Shown here piece after piece: positions 17,260-25,617 of a stretch of DNA of 64,000 nucleotides. Positions within the stretch are counted from its first letter, which is position 1; the number at the start of each line of letters is the position of its first letter. Source of the stretch: an uncultured Stenotrophomonas sp. GTDB taxonomy: Bacteria; Pseudomonadota; Gammaproteobacteria; Xanthomonadales; Xanthomonadaceae. The notes below the pieces were generated by a model. It searched no databases. It was not told where the DNA came from and saw only the letters and a program-made list of their open reading frames with translations. The position numbers were made by a program, and so were the translations under genes. Location: contig NZ_CAMFIA010000006.1 in the NCBI RefSeq assembly GCF_945952405.1, positions 124,001 through 188,000 of the forward strand, given 5' to 3'.

Positions 17260-18837
17260 ATGAAGATCCGCAACGACATCATCAAGGTCTACAAGGACGT
17301 GCACATCTGGGTCGGCATCTTTGCTGGCCTGATGCTGTTCGTTGCCTTCTATGCCGGCTCGATCACCATGTTCGAGAAGCCGTTGGAGCGATGGGCAACA
17401 CCCCCGTCTGCGCTGTCTGCGCCGGTCCCAATGGAACGTGCACCTGAACTGCTGGCCGCGGTGCTCAAGGCGCATCCTGAGGCGGCGAAGAACTACAGCG
17501 TGATGGTGCAGACGTCGCCTGAAGCGCCTGCCCGCGTGATCTGGCGAGTACGTGGCGACAAGCCACGGCAGTTCACGGAGTTTGGCGCAAGCTTCGACGC
17601 GGAAGGGCGGCTCCAGGTGGAGCAGCTGCGAAAGGCACCGGTGGCGCAGCTTGTCGACACCTTGCATCAGTTCGTCGGCCTGCCGTTCCCTGATGCGATT
17701 TCGCGCCCCATCATGGGCATCATTGCGCTGATGTATGCCGTCGCATTGATCTCCGGCGTCATCGTGCTGTTGCCGACGTTGGTGAAAGACTTCTTCGCCG
17801 TGAGGGTAGGCAAGAACATCAAGCGCATGTGGCTGGATGTGCACAACGCGCTGGGCATTGTCAGCTTGCCATTCCACCTGATCATGGCCGTGACCTGCGT
17901 GGTATTCGCGTTCCACGATCAGATCTACGACATCCAGGACAAGGTGGTTTATCCCAACGGCATCCAATGGGGCGAAGAGCACGATGCCGGGCCCGCTCCG
18001 GGCGCCCAGCCTCTGCCTGCTCCTGCACTGCTGGAAAAGGTAAAGGCACAGCTTCCGGGTTTCGAGGTCTACAGCCTGGGCTTCCAGCAGAAGGGCAGTG
18101 TGGTCGAGGGGCGTGTCACCGGCCTGGATGTCCGTTACGGGACGCGTGCCCGCACCTACATGAGCACTCATCTGGATCCTTACACCGGCGAGGTCGATAC
18201 ACATGATCTCCCCGGGCACATGCGTGGCTGGGATACGGCGGTCAATGCCTTCTTTATGCTTCACTTCGGCAGCTTTGGCGGGAACCCGGTCCGCTGGATG
18301 TACCTGTTGCTTGGGCTTGGCGGCGCGATCGTGTTCTACACCGGCAACCTGCTGTGGATCGAGTCACGACGCAAGAAGCAGCGCGATGCCAACCTGCCGG
18401 AGCAGAAGCGATCCACCCGGGTGCTGGGATCGCTGACCATCGGTGTGTCCCTAGGCTGTGTCATCGGCATCTCGGCAACACTGGCAGCTACCAAGTGGCT
18501 TCCTGGGCTGATTGCCAATGTCCCAGCATGGCATGAAGGCATCTACTATGGGGCCTTCCTACTGGCAGTGGCCTGGGCATTCATGCGTGGGGCCGCGCGC
18601 TCCGCTTATGAGCTGCTGTACGTTGGCGCCGTAGTGACGGCACTGATCCCGGTCGGCAGCCTTGCGGCTTTGGCCGGCGTCCCCGGCACCTGGAACCATT
18701 CAAGTGCGGGGGTGGCCGTGGACGCGACCGCGTTTGTCGCTGCTGCCATTCTCTGGCAACTGGCGAGGCAATCCAGGAAGCGCGCAAAGATCGGCCACAA
18801 GGACAGTGTCTGGGCCATCGAAGGGAATTCTCCCTAG
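17260..18837 (+). CDS. PepSY-associated TM protein, iron uptake
   Basis: A 525-residue inner-membrane protein of the PepSY-TM family. An N-terminal helix follows VYKDVHIWVGI (with an HIW element). A periplasmic PepSY region spans residues about 60-200. Further helices include the conserved LDVHNALGIVSLPFHLIM motif with a His likely to bind haem, and the C-terminal half has several more helices. Relatives act with siderophore receptors and probably reduce ferric siderophores at the inner membrane. Start ATG at 17260, because the longer frame reads through the neighbouring gene. Confidence 0.87.
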   Translation: MKIRNDIIKVYKDVHIWVGIFAGLMLFVAFYAGSITMFEKPLERWATPPSALSAPVPMERAPELLAAVLKAHPEAAKNYSVMVQTSPEAPARVIWRVRGDKPRQFTEFGASFDAEGRLQVEQLRKAPVAQLVDTLHQFVGLPFPDAISRPIMGIIALMYAVALISGVIVLLPTLVKDFFAVRVGKNIKRMWLDVHNALGIVSLPFHLIMAVTCVVFAFHDQIYDIQDKVVYPNGIQWGEEHDAGPAPGAQPLPAPALLEKVKAQLPGFEVYSLGFQQKGSVVEGRVTGLDVRYGTRARTYMSTHLDPYTGEVDTHDLPGHMRGWDTAVNAFFMLHFGSFGGNPVRWMYLLLGLGGAIVFYTGNLLWIESRRKKQRDANLPEQKRSTRVLGSLTIGVSLGCVIGISATLAATKWLPGLIANVPAWHEGIYYGAFLLAVAWAFMRGAARSAYELLYVGAVVTALIPVGSLAALAGVPGTWNHSSAGVAVDATAFVAAAILWQLARQSRKRAKIGHKDSVWAIEGNSP

Positions 18838-18879
18838 GGCAGGGCATCAAGAAGCCGAGTATTAGATCGGCCTTCGGAA

Positions 18880-19191
18880 CTACCTCCGAGGAGGGCAGGA
18901 CCGTTCTGCGGCCGCTTCTATCTGCTCAGTGACGAACTTGAGGCCTTGGCGTAGACCATCGAGGTAGTCATTGGCCGCTTCTCCACGCTCGTCGGCATGG
19001 CTCTCCACGACCATCGGAATCAATTGCGCCCACGCGGCGCGCAAGGCCGAGGGATTAGAAGCACTGGCGACAACCGCCCTCATGGCGCATTCCAATGCCC
19101 TGGTTCGGCCATCGGACTTTGCAATACGGCGCTCGCACTCCCTTACACGCAGCTCCAGCACCAGGAACGCGTCTTCCCCTCGCTTGAACAT
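18880..19191 (-). CDS. Helical hypothetical protein, paralogue of 23492-23791
   Basis: A 103-residue all-helical protein starting MFKRGEDAFLV, with GGAG 7 bases upstream. Its course (an N-terminal coiled coil with RECERR, RALECAMRAVV, then a long middle helix and a C-terminal FVTEQI) parallels the 99-residue protein at 23.5-23.8 kb, which has RACEVD, KAMEYALGA and MLTDQI. The function is unknown. It is divergent from the BLUF photoreceptor gene at 19.4 kb, and its paralogue is close to the second BLUF gene, so a link to light or blue-light signalling is possible. Confidence 0.7.
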   Translation of the reverse strand: MFKRGEDAFLVLELRVRECERRIAKSDGRTRALECAMRAVVASASNPSALRAAWAQLIPMVVESHADERGEAANDYLDGLRQGLKFVTEQIEAAAERSCPPRR

Positions 19192-19434
19192 GGCTCCACT
19201 CCCCGTGGCGGGGCCGACAGGCCCCTACACGATTGTCGCGCTAGGCGATGGGAAATGTGAACCAAGTCTGGTTCAGTTTCGAGGATGACGGATACTTGAT
19301 GGACAGCCAATCAGGCGGGCGTTGCTAATTGCTTGGCGCTTAGCGCAGGCGCGGCAGGACAGCACGGCCCCACTTACATGCCGAGTGATAGAGTGTGAAT
19401 AGGTGCCGACGTGGCCCTCTTCCAAGGCAAAGAC

Positions 19435-19866
19435 ATGCCCATCCGGGCCGTTGTATACGCAAGCGAAGCAGTTCAAGATCTTTCGATTGAGCAGCTAGAG
19501 GCACTTGTGGCGGATGCTGCCAGGTTCAACAAGGTGGCAGGCGTAACGGGAGTTTTGCTGTACGACGGAGCAAGATTCGTGCAGTACTTTGAAGGCCCGG
19601 AAGATGGAGTCGCCAGCGTCTATGAGCGCGTGCTGCAGTCGACGAGCCACACGGGCGTCGTAGAACTGGCGAGAGGCCGCATATCTACGAGGCAGTTCCC
19701 CTATTGGTCAATGCATCGACTTCCGGCCGATCAGCTGCTCGTGGGCAAGCTGGCAAGGGCCGATTGGTCGCGCTTCAAGAAGAGTGAGCCTGATGAAATT
19801 GATGGATCGGCATGGGGAATTGATGTGCTGGCCGCAGCTGTAGCGCCCTACGTGCAAGCTGCATAG
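19435..19866 (+). CDS. BLUF-domain blue-light photoreceptor, short
   Basis: A 143-residue stand-alone BLUF protein. The ATG at 19435 gives the canonical numbering: Tyr8 (RAVVYASE), Asn32 (RFNKVAG) and Gln50 (RFVQYFEG). These residues bind flavin and carry the photochemical hydrogen-bond switch. After the ferredoxin-like BLUF core there is a C-terminal cap (residues about 95-143). No output domain is present, so signalling must go through a partner. An EAL phosphodiesterase is encoded next to it on the opposite strand. A GTG at 19411 would add eight residues and break the numbering. Confidence 0.92.
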   Translation: MPIRAVVYASEAVQDLSIEQLEALVADAARFNKVAGVTGVLLYDGARFVQYFEGPEDGVASVYERVLQSTSHTGVVELARGRISTRQFPYWSMHRLPADQLLVGKLARADWSRFKKSEPDEIDGSAWGIDVLAAAVAPYVQAA

Positions 19867-20038
19867 CTTCGACTCAGATCCGATCACGACGATGCCCTTT
19901 CGGGGCGTCAGCAGCGATGGGTGTGAACACCATCAACCGTTCGGTTGCACTGAGTGGGGAAGGCTCGTGCGTGTAACAGTCGTCTTTCGTCTTGCTACGC
20001 CATTCCTCGGCGCGAGTACATAGTGGAATAGGTGCCAT

Positions 20039-21589
20039 TCACGGATCAGTGAATGGCTCGTCGCCATTGTGTGATTTGGCCAGGACAGCGGCGGCATCAG
20101 CTTGCACAGGAGTGCCGTAGAGCCATCCTTGGCCTACAGCAGAAGGCGCGATCTGCTGCAGCAATGCATCCTGTTCCGCAGTCTCCACTCCTTCCACGAT
20201 CACCTCCAGGCCGAGCTGGCGGGCGATCTGGTACATGCCCGGCAACACCGGGCGCAAGGGTGATTCCTCGGTGATGGCCGATACGAACATGCGGTCAATC
20301 TTGATACCGATGAAGGGAGACTGGGCAAAGTGTGAGAAGTTGGAGCTGCCAGTTCCGAAGTCATCAATGAGGAATCGGAATCCCAATGCTGCCAACGCTG
20401 CCATGTGTGCGGTTACGCCAGGGCAGACCAGTTCCTCACGTTCGGTGATCTCGATCCTGACCTGATCCGGTAGAACACCGGCCTGCTGCGTGACGCTTAC
20501 GACGAAACGAACAGTATCCTCCGAAGCCATGTCAACGGGCTCAGCGTTTATGCTCAGGTATGGTGCATTCTCGCCTGCGAGGGCCGGTGCCATCTCTCTC
20601 AGCGCCTTCGACAGTACGTACCGGAAAAGATCTGAACTCAGGCCAAGTTGGCGGGCCATTGGTACGAAGATGCCGGGAGATATTTCGCCTTCGCCAGCTG
20701 GGCTCCAGCGGCTTAGCACTTCGAACCCGACAAGGCGCCTATCCACAACGGTGTATAGAGGCTGATACACCAACTCGATCTCGTTTCGGCGCATGGCAAG
20801 GCTGAAGCGCTGCTGGAGCGTCTGCCTTGCGGTCCTGTTTCGGCGAATAAGGAGGTACGAGAAGGTAATGCCAAGCGCGGCACCTATGCCGATGATGGTG
20901 TAGAGCAGAGATGGGGCAAGGTCCCAGATGCCCCGCCGGGGCCGTGATACGAATGCACAGACGTTTGCCTTGTTGCTGCATCGGCTCAGCCGTATGCGGG
21001 ATGATGCGGCTTCACTGGCGTCCGTTGCAGGTTCCACACTCCGGAACACATAGGAGCGATCACGCGTTTCGACAGTGAATGTGCTGGTTCTCGCGGGGTC
21101 CAAGCCATCGAAGGACGAGGGCGATGACACCGTGAATGTCTGGCCCTGGGCGATCAGGTTGGTGCCTCCGTAAGGCGAGCCAACGAGATCGGACGTATTC
21201 CATAGCTTGGTCTCGCCCGATGAATAGTGCGGCGCAGGAAGCTTGAACGGAACGATCCTTCCCCAGAGCGCGCTGCACAGCAGGTGACCCTCCTGGATGC
21301 GTCCCACGTCACTCATATAGCTCGAGTTGAACGCGATTTCCTTGAGTGCTCGAACGTCTTCGTCGGAGCACGCAATGACAGCAGACTTCAGCGCTGCATC
21401 TGAAGCGACGCGTCGGGCTCGAGAGACAGTCTCTGCTCGAGCTACCACCGCTTCAGCGATGGTCTCTGTGGACTCACTATCCTCAACATACAAGACGGCT
21501 TGAGCAACTATCAGCATCGCCAGCATGGACAGCGCTGCAGAACCCAGAATCGTCGACAGAAATCGCGCGCGGTTGCCAGAGACGGTCAA
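20039..21589 (-). CDS. CSS-motif EAL cyclic-di-GMP phosphodiesterase
   Basis: A 516-residue membrane protein. An N-terminal helix (about 10-32) and a second helix (about 227-248) flank a periplasmic CSS-motif domain, with a Cys before SDEDVRALKEIAF and further Cys (LLCSALWGR). The EAL domain occupies residues about 262-505. The signature is EVLSRW rather than EAL, and the key motifs DDFGTG and EGVET are kept, so it should be active. CSS-EAL proteins respond to periplasmic redox or thiol state. Two BLUF genes flank it, which makes combined light and redox control of cyclic-di-GMP an attractive inference. Confidence 0.9.
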   Translation of the reverse strand: MTVSGNRARFLSTILGSAALSMLAMLIVAQAVLYVEDSESTETIAEAVVARAETVSRARRVASDAALKSAVIACSDEDVRALKEIAFNSSYMSDVGRIQEGHLLCSALWGRIVPFKLPAPHYSSGETKLWNTSDLVGSPYGGTNLIAQGQTFTVSSPSSFDGLDPARTSTFTVETRDRSYVFRSVEPATDASEAASSRIRLSRCSNKANVCAFVSRPRRGIWDLAPSLLYTIIGIGAALGITFSYLLIRRNRTARQTLQQRFSLAMRRNEIELVYQPLYTVVDRRLVGFEVLSRWSPAGEGEISPGIFVPMARQLGLSSDLFRYVLSKALREMAPALAGENAPYLSINAEPVDMASEDTVRFVVSVTQQAGVLPDQVRIEITEREELVCPGVTAHMAALAALGFRFLIDDFGTGSSNFSHFAQSPFIGIKIDRMFVSAITEESPLRPVLPGMYQIARQLGLEVIVEGVETAEQDALLQQIAPSAVGQGWLYGTPVQADAAAVLAKSHNGDEPFTDP

Positions 21590-21868
21590 TCAGTTCCCCC
21601 TGAAACGGATTTGTACCTAACTCAGAGTCAGAGTCGCATTGCTTGTCCCGCTTTTATCGGCATTTGGTCACACAACTGGAGTGATCGACTCCGCTTGCTG
21701 GATGGTTCAATATGAATGGCTTATCTGTGCGGCATTCGTCTGGACTGGCGGCCATCCACCCTTCGATCAGGCCATCCTGCAGCCCCCGACATGCTTTAGT
21801 GGAAGTTGGCGGACACTCCGCCCCCTAGGGCCACTGTCATAGCTCTGCAGAAAGACGTAGGAGGCTGC

Positions 21869-22113
21869 TCAGGATGGCATGTCCTGTATGTTGAGTGTGG
21901 CGATGATCTGACCAGCAACCTCCGCATCTGCGCAGAGGAAGAAGACTGCATCCTTCTCAGCTGCCTGAGAAAGGAAATGGTGGACGGTGATCAGTGCCGC
22001 TGTGGTGTTTCGGACGAACACCTCGCGGCACTGCGAAAGCCTAACGTGCGCAAGCTGTGCAGCATGCGCCTGCTTGGTTGCGTAGATCTCGGCTTATTGA
22101 TCGCTCTCAATGC
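21869..22113 (-). pseudogene. Frameshifted small hypothetical gene
   Basis: On the minus strand a 74-codon open stretch (22093-21869) reads AEIYATKQAHAAQLAHV, later ALITVHHFLSQAAEKDAVFF, and ends IQDMPS. It looks strongly protein-like but has no start codon. Just upstream another frame reads LRAINK from a TTG, so a one-base deletion near 22094 would join LRAINK to AEIYATK. This suggests a recently frameshifted gene of about 80 residues; no family was recognised. It could also be intact if translation begins at an internal GTG. Confidence 0.45.
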
Positions 22114-22446
22114 GCCCGGGCAGGCCGACTCCGCAACCGGTGTAGACACATTTGTCCTTGAACCTGGTTTTCCACACGAACTGAGGGGAGTTTGGCTCGA
22201 GGGGCGGTGCGTTTAGGGGATTGCTCTTGATCATTCAGGGGCGACGGTGTCAGGGCTGATCGCTTCCTGCGAATTGCGCGCAGCGGCCTGATGCCGCTCA
22301 CGACCGCTCAGTCTTGAGTGGCGTGCGGAGAGTAGTTGTGCCAGCGTGAAAGTTCCGCGACTGTCCGCCACTTCTTCCTTTGCTTCTTGCACGCGCTGAG
22401 CACAGGGCTGGGCATACGATCGCTTCTGAATTCGAGGTTGTGCCGC
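22114..22446. other. Gap before second BLUF gene
   Basis: About 330 bases without an identifiable gene. It carries the promoter region of the BLUF-like gene at its right end. No operator or strong terminator was recognised. Confidence 0.4.
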
Positions 22447-22881
22447 ATGCTCAAGTGTTCAGTCGTGTTCGTAAGCTCTGCTGTAGAGGAAGTGGATGAA
22501 AGTCGGCTTGCCCAACTAATGACCGCCGGGGCTAGGTTCAACGAGGCGCGCGGGTCGCGTGCGGTTGTGTGCTTCGATGGAAGCCGCTTCTTCACCTACC
22601 TCGAGGGGGCCGCCAGCTCGGTAGCTGCAACTTTGGTCTACGTCGAGTCGCTGGCTATCCATTCGGAACTGGTGCAACTCGCTCGAGGCAACGTCCAGCA
22701 GCTTCGCTTTCCGGAACAGCCATTGCTATTCATGCGGGTGACCACCCCTCAGCTTAAGTCCTTGGTCCGTGCCGACTGGACCAATTTCGCTCAGCGCCTC
22801 AAAGGCCGGTTTGATCCCGTTACGGGTATGGAGCTACTCGCCGACCTGGTTGCGCAACGCCGCGAGCCGGCGGCAGCCTGA
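22447..22881 (+). CDS. Degenerate BLUF-like protein lacking photoactive residues
   Basis: A 144-residue protein aligned end to end with the BLUF protein at 19.4 kb. The fold is kept (RFNEARGS with Asn32, FDGSRFFTYLEG, then HSELVQLARGN and LVRADWTNF). The photochemically essential residues are replaced: Phe8 in place of Tyr8 and Thr50 in place of Gln50. From BLUF studies, loss of either residue abolishes the normal light reaction, so this protein should be light-blind. It may still bind flavin or act as a dimer partner or antagonist of the intact BLUF protein. Confidence 0.82.
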   Translation: MLKCSVVFVSSAVEEVDESRLAQLMTAGARFNEARGSRAVVCFDGSRFFTYLEGAASSVAATLVYVESLAIHSELVQLARGNVQQLRFPEQPLLFMRVTTPQLKSLVRADWTNFAQRLKGRFDPVTGMELLADLVAQRREPAAA

Positions 22882-22961
22882 ATTGATGCGGCGCTCCCGG
22901 AGACTACACCCTGTGCTGTGCCCGGGTGTATAAGCAATCAAGGGCGGCAGGGGACAGATCG

Positions 22962-23237
22962 ATGCGCTTTGAGTTCACGCATACCCACATCTATCCCGGG
23001 GCTACCGCCGATCTCTCTGGCAGACTGCCGGAAGCTGAGGGCGAGACCACATGCCTGGTGGAGTTGAGTGATGGCGTAGTCCTCTCGACCAGTTGCTCGG
23101 TAAGGGGGGAAGAGGTTCTTCTTTCAATGCCAGAGTACCTCACGGCCCGTGGTGCAAAGATACCCGCCAAGACGTGGGCGCTACGCAGGGACGTTGAGAC
23201 AGGAGCATGGCGGGCGAAATCTCGGGTACCCACCTAG
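22962..23237 (+). CDS. Small hypothetical protein (beta-rich)
   Basis: A 91-residue protein beginning MRFEFTHTHIYPGA. Alternating hydrophobic stretches (TTCLVELSDGVVLS, EEVLLSMPEYL) suggest a small beta-barrel. Two Cys lie close together in the middle. No family recognised. It follows the BLUF-like gene on the same strand at a distance of 80 bases and could be co-transcribed. Confidence 0.55.
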   Translation: MRFEFTHTHIYPGATADLSGRLPEAEGETTCLVELSDGVVLSTSCSVRGEEVLLSMPEYLTARGAKIPAKTWALRRDVETGAWRAKSRVPT

Positions 23238-23307
23238 GGGATGGGTTGGCCCCTTCATCGCATCACTTTGTAATCGTTACCTTCTGCTCCCACACTGAGA
23301 TCTATAG

Positions 23308-23520
23308 ATGCATGAGTTTCAAGATTGGACATTCAGCGCCAGGGGCAGAACCGTAACGGCCAGGGTGCAGGTGGATGGCCGTGGGGGCGGCACTATTACG
23401 CGGTTTGAGACCAGGCCCGGTCCGTCGCAAAGCGGTCTTTCGATCAAAGTGGGCTCCCAGCAGGAGGCCGCCGCCGAGCTTGAGCGAATCCTTACTGGTC
23501 TGCTGGGCGCTGATTGGTAG
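23308..23520 (+). CDS. Small hypothetical protein
   Basis: A 70-residue protein (MHEFQDWTFSARGRTVTAR) with predicted beta strands and a C-terminal helix (QQEAAAELERILTGLL). No known family. Its 3' end overlaps the convergent gene at 23492 by 29 bases. It may be part of the same accessory set as the previous gene. Confidence 0.55.
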   Translation: MHEFQDWTFSARGRTVTARVQVDGRGGGTITRFETRPGPSQSGLSIKVGSQQEAAAELERILTGLLGADW

Positions 23521-23791
23521 CCTTGGGGGCGATCGAGGAGATCTGATCGGTCAGCATCCGAAGAGACTGCTGAAGGGCAGCGGTGAAAACAGGGCCGTTG
23601 CTGCCCGCGTGAACGTCCGCCGCTTCTACCAGCATCAGGTCCCACATGCGGGCCAGTGATGGCGGATCGCTATGGGTGGCGATGGTGGCGCCAAGCGCGT
23701 ATTCCATTGCCTTGAGGTACGCCCGATGGGCTTCCAAGTCGACCTCGCACGCGCGCAGTCGCTCAGCAATCTGCTCCAAGGTGAGCGTCAT
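23492..23791 (-). CDS. Helical hypothetical protein, paralogue of 18880-19191
   Basis: A 99-residue helical protein from the ATG at 23791 (MTLTLEQIAERL). It follows the same pattern as the 103-residue protein at 18.9 kb: a charged N-terminal coiled coil, KAMEYALGA, a middle helix WDLMLVEAADV, and RMLTDQISS near the end. Identity looks moderate by eye. The longer frame upstream reads antisense through the next gene and is rejected. Function unknown; both copies lie near BLUF genes. Confidence 0.65.
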   Translation of the reverse strand: MTLTLEQIAERLRACEVDLEAHRAYLKAMEYALGATIATHSDPPSLARMWDLMLVEAADVHAGSNGPVFTAALQQSLRMLTDQISSIAPKATNQRPADQ

Positions 23792-23852
23792 ATTGGGCTC
23801 GACTTGCGCATGAATAGGATGGATAGTCTGTGTGGGCCACCGGGCGTACACA

Positions 23853-24668
23853 ATGAGCATCCTCAACGTTTTGCTGCGTGCTGAGCAGCTCCTCGTTGCT
23901 GTTGACACCTTGGCAGAGGATGCCCAGACCGGAGCCCGTTCCTCTGGCGCGAAGTTGCTGCTGGTTCCGCAGCACAACCTTGTGATGGCCGCGCGCGGCT
24001 CCACGCAGTTCTTCATTCGCGTCTATGAGCTGGCTCTGCAGGCGAGCTTCCGTGCTGATTTCACGATGGAGCAGCTCTCCGCCGAGTTGGGCCTGGTAGT
24101 GGATCAACTGTGGCCGAATTACGTGAGGGCGGCAGCCGAGGCTCGCTTGCCGGTCGAAAAGCTTGGGACCGAGCTGGTGCTGGGTGGCTGGTCGCCGAAG
24201 AGAGGCCGGATGGTGGCCACAGCCTATGCGAAGAGCGACAGCTCCAGGCCAACGATAGTGCAGCCCCTCGATGGGGGCTTGGCTTCACTTGGGGAACCGC
24301 TGGCCGGCAGGCCGGATAGCTTCGCTCCAGCCGACGTTCTTGCAGCTGGCAAGGTCCAGGCTACCTGGCTCAATGAACGCGTAGGGCGACAGGTCGCTGG
24401 AGGACGGCTGTTGGCTGGTTTCCTGGAGAAGGGGCAGGCCTTGATCAAGGATCTTGGAGAGATACAGGTCGTTGGCGTCAATCGGGCTAACGCCAAAGCG
24501 CGCCCGCACCTTATCTCTCATCTCCATGGGATCACAGTAGGCCCAAGGTCAGTCATGGATAAGGGCTGTTTATCGGGGGTGGGGAAGGGCAGCTTTCGAG
24601 CATCTGCCGAAGTGCATGCTCTGCCCTTGTTGACGCTGGCTATAGCTCGGCTTGTTTGCCGGACCTAG
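23853..24668 (+). CDS. Hypothetical protein, unknown
   Basis: A 271-residue protein from the ATG at 23853 (MSILNVLLRAEQ). The first 150 residues look folded: LLVAVDTLAED, LLLVPQHNLVMAARGS and FIRVYELAL, then VDQLWPNYVRAA. This is vaguely like the repeated beta-strand plan of Ntn hydrolases, but no catalytic motif was confirmed. The last 45 residues after about 24530 are less protein-like. It is divergent from the helical protein at 23.5 kb, with a 61-base gap. Function not assigned. Confidence 0.55.
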   Translation: MSILNVLLRAEQLLVAVDTLAEDAQTGARSSGAKLLLVPQHNLVMAARGSTQFFIRVYELALQASFRADFTMEQLSAELGLVVDQLWPNYVRAAAEARLPVEKLGTELVLGGWSPKRGRMVATAYAKSDSSRPTIVQPLDGGLASLGEPLAGRPDSFAPADVLAAGKVQATWLNERVGRQVAGGRLLAGFLEKGQALIKDLGEIQVVGVNRANAKARPHLISHLHGITVGPRSVMDKGCLSGVGKGSFRASAEVHALPLLTLAIARLVCRT

Positions 24669-24787
24669 GCGTCCTAAGATCGATTCGTTTCAGAGGGCTG
24701 GGCCTCTATGCAGCGTACTGTGGATAAGTCTTACGGCCGAGCTCAGACATTCGGCTGTCAGCTGGTTAGGCATCCTAAGGGAGTTCT

Positions 24788-25447
24788 ATGATTTCCGAGA
24801 AGACTGTCGAGCTTAATCTCACCACCGAGTTTATTAACTGGCTGTCACATCAGCACAACACGCCCTATTTTGCCGTGGGACCTACCCAAGCACAGGAGGC
24901 GCAGTGGGGGTTCGACGCGGGCGTATTTGGAGGCGCCACAGGGGCTCTTATTCAATACAAACGTGCATATGTCAATGGAACGACTTGGGAGTGGAAGCTA
25001 AATCGCACGAAGGCTAAGGATCAACTGGATCGCCTGCAAAAGCTTGAAGCAGCTGGACATGCAGTTTTCTTCGCATTCCCATACTTCAATACGCTAGGCC
25101 AGATTCAATCGCATCGCCGCAGGCTGCTTGTCCACACGTTCTGGTTCAAGCCCTCCCAGATCATGCCCACCGGAGGGCCCAACGGGCACCATGAAGTGCG
25201 CTTTGATTCGGCCACGAATAAGTGGTCCGTTCACTCCGACCAAGGTTCAGACATGCCTCAGCCCGTGAGTCTTGCCGATGTGATCAGTTCAATCGACAAT
25301 GCTCACAATCAGCTTTCAGAATTGGCTAGATCATTTAATGAAATTTTTATGGACGACCTTGAGCAACCGCCCAATTCGGAAACGGAAGTACTCGCATCAA
25401 CACTAAGCGGAATGTGCATCATTGGTCGCGGAGTAGGTACGCAATAG
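24788..25447 (+). CDS. Candidate PD-(D/E)xK-like nuclease-fold protein, unknown
   Basis: A 219-residue protein with an AT-richer codon style than its neighbours. The N-terminal half has Glu8 or Glu14 in a helix (VELNLTTEFINWL), Asp43 in WGFDAGVFG, and a strand LIQYKRA with Gln56-x-Lys58. This Asp-x12-Gln-x-Lys spacing resembles the QxK variant of the PD-(D/E)xK nuclease core, though this is pattern recognition only. It lies 170 bases before the giant STAND NTPase. It could be a defence-island companion or an independent passenger gene. Confidence 0.5.
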   Translation: MISEKTVELNLTTEFINWLSHQHNTPYFAVGPTQAQEAQWGFDAGVFGGATGALIQYKRAYVNGTTWEWKLNRTKAKDQLDRLQKLEAAGHAVFFAFPYFNTLGQIQSHRRRLLVHTFWFKPSQIMPTGGPNGHHEVRFDSATNKWSVHSDQGSDMPQPVSLADVISSIDNAHNQLSELARSFNEIFMDDLEQPPNSETEVLASTLSGMCIIGRGVGTQ

Positions 25448-25617
25448 TTCACCGCGGGCCGACCTAATTCAGATGTTGGCCCATATCCGTTTTTGACCGG
25501 AAGCGGGCATCGACCAGGACTGAGGATTAGGAAGATTTGTCGGGGTAGGCGAGGGCGGCAGACGGGATCCTCAGCCTCATAAGAGGCCACAAAACCCGGT
25601 GCGATTCAGGGCAGAAT

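Noticed and set aside
16696..18264. 522-residue minus-strand frame
   Set aside because: Antisense to the small membrane proteins and PepSY gene, with His/Arg-rich random composition.
21806..22216. 136-residue plus-strand frame rich in Cys
   Set aside because: The opposite strand gives a better protein-like reading; judged a shadow.
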